Below, one piece after another: positions 17,436 through 25,388 of a stretch of 42,434 bases of DNA. The position numbers and the translations under genes were made by a program. The stretch's first letter is position 1. Each line of letters begins with the position of its first letter. Origin of the DNA: Acidobacteriaceae bacterium (GTDB lineage Bacteria; Acidobacteriota; Terriglobia; Terriglobales; Acidobacteriaceae); assembly GCA_031296325.1 (NCBI GenBank), contig JARLFY010000007.1:1-42434 (forward strand). Reading direction: 5' to 3'. Below the pieces are notes generated by a model. That model did no database searches. It had not been told where the DNA came from and saw only the letters and a list, made by a program, of their open reading frames with translations.

Positions 17436-18335
17436 GTGGGGGATGGGTTGAATCGCATCTTGCAGGGAGACAATCTAAAGGCGCTGCGCAAAATGGAGAC
17501 TGGGTCGGCAGCTCTGATCTACATCGATCCGCCCTTCAACACCGGGCATCGGCAGTCGCGTCTGCGCATGAAGGCGGTGCGCGACGAGGCGGGAGATCGC
17601 GTCGGCTTTGGCGGGCGTCGCTACAAGACCCAGCTCGTCGCTCCGGCCAAGGGAACTCGTGGCAAGGCCGCAGGCTACGCCGACCAGTTCGACGACTTCC
17701 TGGGCTTTCTGCGTCCGCGACTGGTGGAGGCATATCGCGTTCTGGCTCCAACCGGCAGCCTCTTCTTCCACATCGACTATCGCGAGGCGCACTACTGCAA
17801 GGTGATGCTGGACGAGATCTTCGAGCAGAAGGACGAGGACGGCAACTCGCTGGGCCGCGCCTCTGGCCGCGAGTGCTTCCAGAACGAGATCATCTGGGCC
17901 TACGACTACGGTGCGCGTTCCACCAAGCGCTGGCCCGCCAAGCACGACAACATCCTCTGGTACACGCGCGATCCCAAGCGTTACACCTTCAATCTCGACG
18001 TCTGCGACCGCATCCCGTACATGGCTCCGGGGCTGGTCGGAGCAAAGAAGGCCGCGCGCGGCAAGACCCCGACCGATGTCTGGTGGCACACCATCGTCCC
18101 CACCAACGGCAAGGAGAAGACGGGCTACGCGACGCAGAAGCCGCTGGGAATCATGGAGAGAATCGTGCGCGTCCACTCCAACCCCGGCGATCTGGTGCTG
18201 GACTTCTTCGCCGGCAGCGGAACCACCGGCGAGGCGGCGGCCAAGAACGACCGCCAGTTCTGCCTGATCGATGAGAGCCGGGAGGCCATCGTCGTGATGG
18301 AAAAAAGATTGCAAATCAAGGCCAAGAGGGTATGA
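17436..18335 (+). CDS. Orphan beta-class DNA methyltransferase (N6-adenine or N4-cytosine)
   Basis: A 299-residue AdoMet-dependent amino-methyltransferase. The catalytic motif IV DPPF (residues 31-34, IYIDPPFNTGH) precedes the AdoMet-binding motif I FAGSGTT (258-264, VLDFFAGSGTTGEAA). That order defines the beta class (CcrM/Mod-like). Intermediate motifs include SLFFHIDYREAHYCK and TQKPLGIMERIV. GTG 17436 is chosen because GGAGG at 17421-17425 sits 10 nt upstream. The reading frame is open further upstream, but that part is antisense to the phosphatase gene. No restriction endonuclease lies nearby, so it may be a solitary regulatory methylase. The recognition sequence cannot be read from the protein. 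Confidence 0.9.
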   Translation: MGDGLNRILQGDNLKALRKMETGSAALIYIDPPFNTGHRQSRLRMKAVRDEAGDRVGFGGRRYKTQLVAPAKGTRGKAAGYADQFDDFLGFLRPRLVEAYRVLAPTGSLFFHIDYREAHYCKVMLDEIFEQKDEDGNSLGRASGRECFQNEIIWAYDYGARSTKRWPAKHDNILWYTRDPKRYTFNLDVCDRIPYMAPGLVGAKKAARGKTPTDVWWHTIVPTNGKEKTGYATQKPLGIMERIVRVHSNPGDLVLDFFAGSGTTGEAAAKNDRQFCLIDESREAIVVMEKRLQIKAKRV

Positions 18336-18366
18336 TTCCGCCATCGTCTATTTCGAGGAGAGAACG

Positions 18367-20037
18367 TTGGCAAGGGTCCCTTTTTTGCGCGTGTGGAAGT
18401 GTATCGTTCTGGTTGGATTCGCAGCAGGCAGTGGCGTAGCTTCAGCTCAGGCTCCAGCATCCGCTTCGGCGCAGTCCTCAGCTTCGGTCGCTGCGCCGGT
18501 CAAGCCAGCCGCGCCCGTGCGCAGAGTCTGCGGGGTGAACTCTTCCGCGCCAACTCCCGCAGAGACGGCTCTGAACAGGGGAGACTTCTCCGTCGCAGAG
18601 ACGCTCTTTCGCGCCGTGCTGGCCAAAGCTGTCAACGATGAGGCCGCGCAGGAGGGCCTGATCCGCGCCCTGATCGAGCAGGACAAGGTCGACGAAGCGG
18701 CAAAGAATGTGGAGGTCTGGACGGCGAAGGCTCCCGCCAGTTCGCTGGCCTTGACGGCTCTGGGCGAGGTTCGCTTTCGCCAGGGCAATCTGCGCGATGC
18801 CTACATCCAGTTTCAAAAGGCGTCGCAGGCCGATCCCTGCAATGCGCGCGCCTATCTGGGCATCGCTCATGTGAATGGACTGGCTGGCTTTCACGCTCGC
18901 AGCAAGCGGATGATCGAGCAGGCCTACGCCCTGCACCCCAGCGACGACGAGATCTATAGCTCCTGGATCTATACTCGGCCACGCGCCGAGCGGCTGGTCC
19001 TGTGGAACGAGTACGCCGCGCACAGCGCTCAGGTGAGCGAAGAGAATCGCGCCAAGATGAAGACGAATCTCGCCAAGGAGTCGCTCTACCACGCCTCGGA
19101 CTGCCGCATGGCGCCGACTTCACCGGTCGAGACCAAGGTGCCGATGGTGAAGGTGATGGATGGCCCGACTCGTTTTGTCGGCTGGGGACTGGATGTGAAG
19201 TTCAATGGCAAGGAGCGGCGGCTACAGATCGATACCGGAGCTGGCGGCATCACCATCTCGCGCGCTGCGGCCATGTTCCTCGGCATCCAGCGTCAGGACG
19301 CTACCAAGACCGGAGGCGTCGGCGACAAGGGAGACGTGAATACCTCAATCACCCACGTCGCCAGCGTAAAGATCGGCAACATTGAGTTCACCAACTGCGC
19401 GGTGGAGATTCTGGAGAAGTGGAGCTTGCTCGACTCCGACGGTCTGATTGGGGGCGATGTCTTCGACGCTTCGCAGTTGACGCTGGACTTTCCCAAGCAC
19501 GAGCTGCGCATCGCTCCGCTGCCTCTGCGCCCTGGCGAGACCAAACCCTCCCCCACCGACGACGCGGAGCCCGCGCCACACGATCCCTACGTCGCTCCAG
19601 AAATGGCCAAATGGCAGCCCATCTATCGCAGCGGACATGACCTGCTGATGCCCACCGGAATCGTCGAGACCAAGCGAATACAAGACCCCAGCGCATGGAA
19701 GGATAAGCTCTTCCTTCTGGATACGGGCTCTGAGTCCAATCTCATCTCGCCCGCCGCCGCCAGAGAAGTGACCAAGGTTTCGCGCGACGAGAGCATGGGC
19801 ATTCGCGGCATCTCCGGCGAGGTAGACAAGGTCTACGAGGCAGATAAGTTTACTCTGGCCTTCGCCGGTCTGCGTCTGGATTCGCCCAGCATGACCTCGA
19901 TCGACACAACCAAGTTATCGAATGGCGTGGGCGTGGAGGTCTCTGGCTTTATCGGCGCACCGGCGTTGACCCAGCTCGTCCTGCACATTAACTATCGCGA
20001 CAACCTGGTCTGGTGCGAGTACGCCGCGAAGAAGTAA
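18367..20037 (+). CDS. Exported TPR protein with two retropepsin-like aspartic protease motifs
   Basis: A 556-residue protein with an N-terminal hydrophobic signal segment (CIVLVGFAAGSGVASAQA, cleavage near residue 28). A TPR-like helical region follows (about 60-195), then two aspartic-protease half-domains. The first has the active-site-like DTGAG at Asp289 and the hydrophobic-Gly partner LIGGDVF near 360. The second has DTGSE at Asp452 and GFIGAPAL near 527. Two DTG motifs in one chain recall the bilobed pepsin layout. Function and substrate are unknown; the likely location is the periplasm or cell surface. The TTG at 18367 is preceded by GAGGAG at 6 nt. It begins 31 bp after the methyltransferase gene, possibly in the same transcript. 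Confidence 0.85.
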   Translation: MARVPFLRVWKCIVLVGFAAGSGVASAQAPASASAQSSASVAAPVKPAAPVRRVCGVNSSAPTPAETALNRGDFSVAETLFRAVLAKAVNDEAAQEGLIRALIEQDKVDEAAKNVEVWTAKAPASSLALTALGEVRFRQGNLRDAYIQFQKASQADPCNARAYLGIAHVNGLAGFHARSKRMIEQAYALHPSDDEIYSSWIYTRPRAERLVLWNEYAAHSAQVSEENRAKMKTNLAKESLYHASDCRMAPTSPVETKVPMVKVMDGPTRFVGWGLDVKFNGKERRLQIDTGAGGITISRAAAMFLGIQRQDATKTGGVGDKGDVNTSITHVASVKIGNIEFTNCAVEILEKWSLLDSDGLIGGDVFDASQLTLDFPKHELRIAPLPLRPGETKPSPTDDAEPAPHDPYVAPEMAKWQPIYRSGHDLLMPTGIVETKRIQDPSAWKDKLFLLDTGSESNLISPAAAREVTKVSRDESMGIRGISGEVDKVYEADKFTLAFAGLRLDSPSMTSIDTTKLSNGVGVEVSGFIGAPALTQLVLHINYRDNLVWCEYAAKK

Positions 20038-20047
20038 CGCCATTTCT

Positions 20048-20150
20048 GAATTACTATAGACCGCTTTGTTTGTCATTCCGCAGCGAAGCGGAGGAATCTG
20101 CTTTTCTTCATTCGACGACGGGATCCACCATTACGAGAACTGCTCTAACG
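20048..20150 (+). repeat. Family A repeat module, plus orientation
   Basis: The module reads from GAATTACTATAGACC, through the core TTTGTCATTCCGCAGCGAAG and GGAGGAATCTGCTTTT, to CCATTACGAGAACTGCTCTA. The last element is a mirror of the GAGCATTTT...TAATGG left end of minus-oriented copies. This copy shows the plus strand open in all three frames: FVIPQRSGGICF, LSFRSEAEESAF and CHSAAKRRNLL. Confidence 0.75.
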
Positions 20151-20235
20151 CCGCACATGGCGGCCAATCCATGCATAGGCCAAGCCTTCAGCTGCGAGTC
20201 AGTTCAAACGCGAGGGCCTCTGAGATTTGCTCGCT

Positions 20236-20670
20236 TTACACCATCTCTTTCAAAGGAGAGGGATGCGGCGCGGGCCGCTTGGGATCCACGCGATCCAGCG
20301 CCATGATGGCGTTGGCCAGAGCGATCGACGCACTCTGAAAAGGCTCGGGAGCGTTCAGAATCTGTTCGGCCCTCTCGTATTGCCCGGAGTTGATCAGCTC
20401 TGCGACGCACTGCATCTGGCCATGAAACGCCTGATGTAGTTCGAGCGCGGCGCTGTACTCCGCAGTGCCGCGCAGCGACAGGGTGCGATCGGAGAGCAGC
20501 CACTTGTGGATGGAACATTCCTCGGGCCTCTGGAGGGATTGGGTGGCGCGAGGACTGAGCGGCTCGCGGAGCCTGACCGCCAGCATAAGGGCGATCTTCC
20601 AGCGCACATGGCTGGCGATGGCGTCCTGCGCACACTCGATCGTCTTTGCAATATAAGTATCTGCAAGCAT
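20236..20670 (-). CDS. Stand-alone CZB (chemoreceptor zinc-binding) domain protein
   Basis: A 144-residue protein made almost entirely of a CZB four-helix domain. The inferred zinc ligands follow the known 3-His/1-Cys pattern: His21 (ASHVRWK), Cys52 (CSIHKWL), His79 and His83 (HQAFH). In known proteins CZB domains are fused to chemoreceptors or diguanylate cyclases (TlpD, DgcZ) and respond to zinc or oxidants. Here no output domain, signal peptide or membrane segment is present. The ATG at 20670 has GAGG 7 nt upstream. Neighbouring genes give no hint of a chemotaxis partner. Confidence 0.78.
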   Translation of the reverse strand: MLADTYIAKTIECAQDAIASHVRWKIALMLAVRLREPLSPRATQSLQRPEECSIHKWLLSDRTLSLRGTAEYSAALELHQAFHGQMQCVAELINSGQYERAEQILNAPEPFQSASIALANAIMALDRVDPKRPAPHPSPLKEMV

Positions 20671-20773
20671 CTCGCGACCTCATTGCTCTTATCGGATAAG
20701 TTGCAAAGAAAGTTGAGCCGAGAATCTGTGCACACTCTTGCAGAGCTTTTTGCTCACGACTTTTAGTGGCAGC

Positions 20774-20905
20774 TTAGAAATGGCTATAGACCAATTTGTC
20801 TGTCATTCCGCAGCCTCTTTGTTTGTCATTCCGTAGCAAAGCGAAGGAATCTGCTTCTGCTCGCTCTATGGCGGTCTACCCCATCAGCAAATATGCATTC
20901 AAGTA
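20774..20905 (+). repeat. Family A repeat module, plus orientation
   Basis: TTAG (20774-20777) is followed by AAATGGCTATAGACC, then two iterations of TTTGTCATTCCG. The second continues into a full core ending GGAATCTGCTTCTGC, and the module ends GGCGGTCTACCCCATCAGC. It forms the left half of the spacer between the CZB gene and the coiled-coil protein gene. Confidence 0.7.
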
Positions 20906-20992
20906 TTTTCAGCGATGGGGTAAAGTATTGCGCTGCGAGCAAAATACGGGGATTCTTCGCTCCGCTCAGAATGACAAATATCGTCCTGCATT
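20905..20992 (-). repeat. Family A repeat module, ATTCT/AGAAT version
   Basis: Head to head with the previous module: GATGGGGTAAAGTATTGCGC then GCGAGCAAAATACGGGGATT and CTTCGCTCCGCTCAGAATGA. The stem is ATTCT pairing with AGAAT, a compensated form of ATTCC/GGAAT. It shares this version with the copies at about 30060 and 31780. Together the two modules account for most of 20671-21026; no gene is seen there. Confidence 0.7.
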
Positions 20993-21026
20993 ACGGCAAC
21001 TGTGAAAATGCATTCCACTCAGAGTT

Positions 21027-21449
21027 CTAGCGATGCAGCAGCAGTACGGCGAGCAGGATCAGCATTCCTGCGACCAGCGCCGCCACAATCAGCAGAGACG
21101 CGAGCAGCTTCACGGCCGATGCCGCCGTCTTCTCCAGCTTGGCGGATCGCGCCTCCAGTTGGTTCAGGCGCGCCTCCACGCTCTCCACGCCCATGCGGGT
21201 ACGCGTCACCTCGACCGAGACCTGCGCCAGTTGCGTACTCTGCTCGCGAAGCTGGCGGTAGACGCCCGTATGCGCCTCAGCCACCTGACCGAGTTCAAGA
21301 CGTAGCCCCTCGGCCAGCTCGGCCATGGCGGCTGCCTGCTCCTCGTCGCGCGCCTTGTCCCCCGCGCTCTTGCTGCCCAGATACTTGTCGGCGACCGGAA
21401 GAAGGCGCGAGAGGTGAGGCAGAAGCTCGAAGAGAAGTTTAGGCCACAT
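21027..21449 (-). CDS. Membrane-anchored coiled-coil protein of unknown function
   Basis: A 140-residue protein with a short amphipathic start, MWPKLLFELLPHLSRLL. A charged, heptad-rich helical region spans about 30-110 (for example VEARLNQLEARSAKLEKTA). A single strong C-terminal membrane segment (about 113-138, LLASLLIVAALVAGMLILLA) gives a tail-anchored arrangement. No enzymatic motif is visible and the family is not recognised by name. It sits 70 bp downstream of the VKOR gene on the same strand. Confidence 0.7.
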   Translation of the reverse strand: MWPKLLFELLPHLSRLLPVADKYLGSKSAGDKARDEEQAAAMAELAEGLRLELGQVAEAHTGVYRQLREQSTQLAQVSVEVTRTRMGVESVEARLNQLEARSAKLEKTAASAVKLLASLLIVAALVAGMLILLAVLLLHR

Positions 21450-21519
21450 GAATTTAGTTTACTTGCCCCGCAGCCTCCTTGCACGAAGGCTGCGGAGGAC
21501 TTATGGTTTGCGCCGCATG

Positions 21520-22005
21520 TTAGTCAAGCTGCATTGTGGACGGCGGTTCGAGAGTCTCTTCCTCCCTGCGGTCGCTATACCAGCGTTGCAACAGGGTTCC
21601 GGCGCTGACCAGGAGAATGGCCGTCATGATCCCCTGCGACCAAAGACAGTAGATACACCACTTCTCGATAATGTAGGCCTCGATGAAGCTGAGGAACGCC
21701 GCGCAGCAGAAGCCGAACTGAGCCAGCTCGAAGACGATCCAGATGCGGCCCATCAGGGCAAAGATGCCGATGATGGCGTAGCCCGCAATGCCGATGGCCG
21801 CAACCGGAATGTGGATCGCTCCCGGCTTCTCGTCGAACGAGAGCGGCGGAAAGACCGAGTACTTGCCATGGTTGACGGTGCCGCAGTCGAACTTCTCCGT
21901 CACCGCGCAGGGAGGAAGCGCGGCAGGATCCATGAAGTGAATGTGCAGAGCCATTGAGCTCACCACGATGCCCGCCACTGCCAGTAGTGCAATCAGATAT
22001 TTCAT
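21520..22005 (-). CDS. Vitamin K epoxide reductase (VKOR) family thiol oxidoreductase
   Basis: A 161-residue polytopic inner-membrane protein with about four membrane segments. It has the VKOR active-site CxxC in KWCIYCLWSQ and the loop cysteine pair in PPCAVTEKFDCGTVNHGKYS; a Ser/Pro segment precedes the second helix. Bacterial VKORs reoxidise a DsbA-like partner and pass electrons to quinone, replacing DsbB. No DsbA-like thioredoxin domain is fused or adjacent, so the partner must lie elsewhere. ATG 22005 is chosen because the frame above it lacks membrane character and runs into repeat DNA. Confidence 0.88.
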   Translation of the reverse strand: MKYLIALLAVAGIVVSSMALHIHFMDPAALPPCAVTEKFDCGTVNHGKYSVFPPLSFDEKPGAIHIPVAAIGIAGYAIIGIFALMGRIWIVFELAQFGFCCAAFLSFIEAYIIEKWCIYCLWSQGIMTAILLVSAGTLLQRWYSDRREEETLEPPSTMQLD

Positions 22006-22074
22006 GCAGACTATCTTACTTCGAGAGGGATACAGTTGGGCCTCCCCGATGAAAAATCTTTTGCAATTCTTCAT

Positions 22075-22240
22075 GTTGGAGCAAACAAAGACGCAATGGC
22101 AAAGGCAAAAGGCAACAGCAGATCCCCTTCGGGGATGACAAACAAAGACGAGCAACGGCAAAGGCTCTGGTGTGATCTTTGTTCCTCCCACCCATCGCAA
22201 GAGACAAGGGCGCGATGGATGGGGCGCCCGGCCACTTGAT
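22075..22240. repeat. Short family A core plus family C hairpin
   Basis: GCAGATCCCCTTCGGGGATG then ACAAACAAA is a minimal family A hairpin (ATCCC/GGGAT). It is flanked by GGCAAAGGC-type low-complexity DNA. It is followed by a family C copy, CCCACCCATCGC ... GCGATGGATGGGGCGCCCGG. The same order of blocks occurs inside family B copies 2 and 4, but no family B ends were found here. Confidence 0.65.
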
Positions 22241-22267
22241 GAGCAGAAGCCACCTTATTATGCAAAA

Positions 22268-22299
22268 GAAAACGTCGCCCGGTTTCAGGCGACGTTTTC
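22268..22299 (-). terminator. Rho-independent terminator of the membrane pyrophosphatase gene
   Basis: GAAAACGTCGCC (22268-22279) and GGCGACGTTTTC (22288-22299) form a perfect 12-bp stem with an 8-nt loop. On the minus strand the stem ends in TTTTC and continues TTTTGC, giving a U-rich tail. It lies 34 bp past the stop codon of the pyrophosphatase gene. Confidence 0.88.
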
Positions 22300-22333
22300 T
22301 TCGATTTACAGAACAGAATTTACAAGACAGGAA

Positions 22334-24922
22334 TCAGTTGCTCTCCTGAGGTTCAATCCGCATTCCATAGAACGATCTGTGTACGAAGAACGCCGACACC
22401 ACGAAGAAGGCGACTGCCAGCACGTGGGTGAGCAGCGGGTTTTTCAAGCCGAGCGTCACGGCAAGTTCGACCGCAAGCAGGCCGAACAAGGTCGTGAACT
22501 TGATGATCGGGTTCATAGCCACCGAAGAGGTGTCTTTGAACGGATCGCCAACGGTGTCTCCGATCACGGTTGCATCGTGCAGAGCGGTTCCTTTCTGCTT
22601 CAGGTCGACCTCTACGATCTTCTTTGCGTTATCCCATGCTCCGCCGGCATTGGCCATGAAGATCGCCTGATACAGGCCGAAGATCGCAATCGAGAACAGA
22701 TAGCCGACAAACAAGAACGGCTCCATGAATGCGAACGCAAGAGTTCCGAAGAAGACGGCGAGAAAGATGTTGAACATTCCCTTCTGCGCGTACTTCGTGC
22801 AGATCTCCACCACCTTCTTGCTGTCGCTGACCGACGCCTTCTCCGCGCTCTCCAGGTTGATGTTCCTCTTGATGAACTCGACCGCGCGATAGGCTCCGGT
22901 AGAGACCGCCTGAATGGAGGCTCCGGTGAACCAGTAGATCATGGCTCCGCCGCAGATCAATCCGAGCATGAAGGGCGCATGCAGCAGAGAGAGTTTGTCC
23001 ACATCCGTAGTCAGTCCGTGGGTCAGGGCCATGATGATCGAGAAGGTCATCGTGGTTGCGCCGACGACGGCTGTGCCGATCAGCACCGGCTTTGCCGTAG
23101 CCTTGAACGTGTTGCCGGCTCCATCGTTGGCCTCCAGCAGGTGTTTTGCGCGCTCGAACCTCGCGTCGATGTTGAAGTCCTTCTTCAACTCCGCTTCGAT
23201 GTTGGGAACATTTTCGATCAACGACAGCTCGTAGACGGATTGCGCATTGTCGGTTACCGGCCCGTAGGAATCCACGGCGATCGTGACCGGCCCCATACCA
23301 AGGAAGCCGAACGCAACCAGGCCGAACGCGAAGACGGCAGGAGCAAGCATCTGATCCGCCATGGACGCACCCAAGCTGAAGTAATAGCCCAGCGTCATGA
23401 GCGCAACCATGCTAAGTCCCAGCCAGTAGGCCGAGAAGTTGCCAGCCACAAAGCCCGACAAGATTCCCAGAGAGGCTCCACCCTCCTGCGATGACTTCAC
23501 CACCTCTTTCACGTGGGTCGATTTGGTGGAAGTGAAGACCTTGACCAGTTCCGGGATGACGGCACCCGCCAGAGTTCCGCAGGAGATGATGGAAGCTAGC
23601 TTCCACCAGAGCGTTCCGTCGCCAAGCGTGGGAATCATCATGTGCGAGACGATGAAGGTCAGGATGATGGAGACGATGGACGTGATCCAAACCAGAGAGG
23701 TCAGGGGCGCCTCAAAGTCCATGTCTTCGGAGTCCGCGTACTTTGCGCGAGCGATTGCGCTATTGAGGAAGTACGCACCCGCACTGGAGAGCAGCATGGC
23801 CACGCGCATGACGAAGATCCAGACCAGCAGTTGCGCCTGCGTCGAGGGTTCCTTGACGGCCAGCAAAATGAAGGTGATGAGGGCTACGCCGGTGACGCCG
23901 TAGGTCTCAAAGCCGTCGGCGCTGGGCCCGACCGAGTCGCCCGCATTGTCGCCCGTGCAATCGGCGATGACGCCCGGATTGCGCGCATCGTCTTCCTTGA
24001 TCTTGAAAACGATCTTCATCAGGTCGGCGCCAATGTCGGCGATTTTGGTGAAGATGCCTCCGGCGATACGCAGGGCGGCGGCGCCCAGCGACTCGCCAAT
24101 GGCAAAGCCGATGAAGCAGGGACCCGCATAATCGCGCGGAATGAACAGCAGAATGAAGAGCATGATGAGCAGTTCGACCGAGATCAGCATCATGCCGACG
24201 CTCATGCCAGCCTTCAGAGGAATCTCGGAGATTGCATACGGTTTGCCGGGCAAACTTGCGAATGCCGTGCGTGAGTTCGCGAAGGTGTTGACACGAATGC
24301 CGAACCACGCCACGCCGTAGCTGCCCGCGATGCCGACCAGACTAAACAGCAAAATAATCGGCAGCGTAACCCCAATCGACTTTCCCGGAACCGGGGCTAG
24401 ATAGCCGAAGTACAGCGAGATAATGACCGCGATGAAAGCCCAGAGCAGGAGGATGAACTTGCCCTGCGTCACCAGATACGTCTTGCAGGTCTCATAGATC
24501 AGCTCGGAGATCTCCAGCATGGTGCGATGAACTGGAAGGTTCTTCAACTGCTTATAGATCGTCAGACCGAACAACAGGCCGCCGACGCAGAACAGTAAGC
24601 CGATCATCAGAAGGGCATGGCCGTTCATACCGAAAAAATGTACCGCTCTCAAATCCGGCAGGATCAGATTGGCTTCGCCGCCGCCGGAGTGTTCCGACTG
24701 CGCATGGGCGAAGCTGGGAGACGCCAGAAGCAGGAGGCCCGCCACGGCTTTGTACGGACGCTTCAGAAAGGCCTCGGCGCCTTCTTTGATTGCGACGGCG
24801 ATCTGCTGCATGCCCGGTGCGCCATGGTCGGCCCCGATGACCTCGCGCGTAAATCGCCATGCGACGAACAGCGATAGAACGCTTACGGCAAGAAAAAATA
24901 CTACCCAGTCGTTGACAGACAC
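22334..24922 (-). CDS. hppA: Membrane-bound proton/sodium-translocating pyrophosphatase
   Basis: Couples pyrophosphate hydrolysis to ion pumping across the inner membrane. The 862-residue protein holds the substrate motifs ADIGADLMKIVFKI...EDDARNPGVIAD...GDNAGD (about 295-329), TDNA (557-560), GGAWDNAKK (760-768) and GDTVGDPFKD (788-797), with about 16 membrane segments. Lys607 in GNTFKA occupies the site where Lys marks potassium-independent and Ala potassium-dependent enzymes, so a potassium-independent H+ pump is inferred. It is longer than most bacterial homologues. Residues 1-90 add a membrane helix, a soluble loop and a second hydrophobic stretch ending in the signal-like PSFAHAQ. A strong GGGGAGGG precedes the ATG at 24922. 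Confidence 0.94.
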   Translation of the reverse strand: MSVNDWVVFFLAVSVLSLFVAWRFTREVIGADHGAPGMQQIAVAIKEGAEAFLKRPYKAVAGLLLLASPSFAHAQSEHSGGGEANLILPDLRAVHFFGMNGHALLMIGLLFCVGGLLFGLTIYKQLKNLPVHRTMLEISELIYETCKTYLVTQGKFILLLWAFIAVIISLYFGYLAPVPGKSIGVTLPIILLFSLVGIAGSYGVAWFGIRVNTFANSRTAFASLPGKPYAISEIPLKAGMSVGMMLISVELLIMLFILLFIPRDYAGPCFIGFAIGESLGAAALRIAGGIFTKIADIGADLMKIVFKIKEDDARNPGVIADCTGDNAGDSVGPSADGFETYGVTGVALITFILLAVKEPSTQAQLLVWIFVMRVAMLLSSAGAYFLNSAIARAKYADSEDMDFEAPLTSLVWITSIVSIILTFIVSHMMIPTLGDGTLWWKLASIISCGTLAGAVIPELVKVFTSTKSTHVKEVVKSSQEGGASLGILSGFVAGNFSAYWLGLSMVALMTLGYYFSLGASMADQMLAPAVFAFGLVAFGFLGMGPVTIAVDSYGPVTDNAQSVYELSLIENVPNIEAELKKDFNIDARFERAKHLLEANDGAGNTFKATAKPVLIGTAVVGATTMTFSIIMALTHGLTTDVDKLSLLHAPFMLGLICGGAMIYWFTGASIQAVSTGAYRAVEFIKRNINLESAEKASVSDSKKVVEICTKYAQKGMFNIFLAVFFGTLAFAFMEPFLFVGYLFSIAIFGLYQAIFMANAGGAWDNAKKIVEVDLKQKGTALHDATVIGDTVGDPFKDTSSVAMNPIIKFTTLFGLLAVELAVTLGLKNPLLTHVLAVAFFVVSAFFVHRSFYGMRIEPQESN

Positions 24923-24967
24923 GGTGCCCTCCCCTTCGGTGGTGATTCTGTTTGGACTACTGCGGCC

Positions 24968-24993
24968 GACGCTTTGAGCGCACTCAAAGCGTC
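24968..24993. other. Perfect 11-bp hairpin upstream of hppA
   Basis: GACGCTTTGAG (24968-24978) and CTCAAAGCGTC (24983-24993) flank the loop CGCA, 46 nt upstream of the hppA start codon. No U-tract follows it in the hppA direction. It may be a 5'-UTR stem or an operator. The rest of 24994-25148 shows nothing I can assign. Confidence 0.5.
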
Positions 24994-25148
24994 CTGTTCT
25001 TTAGTGTGCGAATACTAGCAGTCCAATAGGTCATTTGGTGTGATATTCGACACATCCCGCACGATCGTCCGCTCCGGCTCAAAATCGGAGGCGCAAAGAT
25101 ATATCAGCAAGCTTCTTGCAACGGGCGGGGAGACGCGTCGCTCCGGCG

Positions 25149-25388
25149 TTAGCGGAACGGGATCACCTTTGCCATGCGCGGAGCCGGGGTAGCCATCGGC
25201 GTTACAGTGGGCTGAGCCTTGCGTGGCAGGGGCGCTGAAAGCTGCGGTTTATCCCTGTGAGAGCCGCCTCTGGAAGCCTCGCCCGAGTACGGAGCCTCGA
25301 AAGGCTGATAGAGTGTAGTTCGGGTGCGACGAAGAACCGAGGTCAACGTACCTAGGAGAGAGAGTACTGTATGTTTTTGCCTGGTCAT
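25149..25388 (-). CDS. Possible small protein, unknown function
   Basis: A 79-residue open frame, basic and Pro/Ser/Thr-rich, ending RMAKVIPFR. It has no membrane segment and no recognised domain. GGAG lies 10 nt before its ATG. It overlaps the first 18 bp of murC on the opposite strand, which argues against it. Conservation of the C-terminal KVIPFR in relatives would decide. Reported as doubtful. Confidence 0.25.
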   Translation of the reverse strand: MTRQKHTVLSLLGTLTSVLRRTRTTLYQPFEAPYSGEASRGGSHRDKPQLSAPLPRKAQPTVTPMATPAPRMAKVIPFR

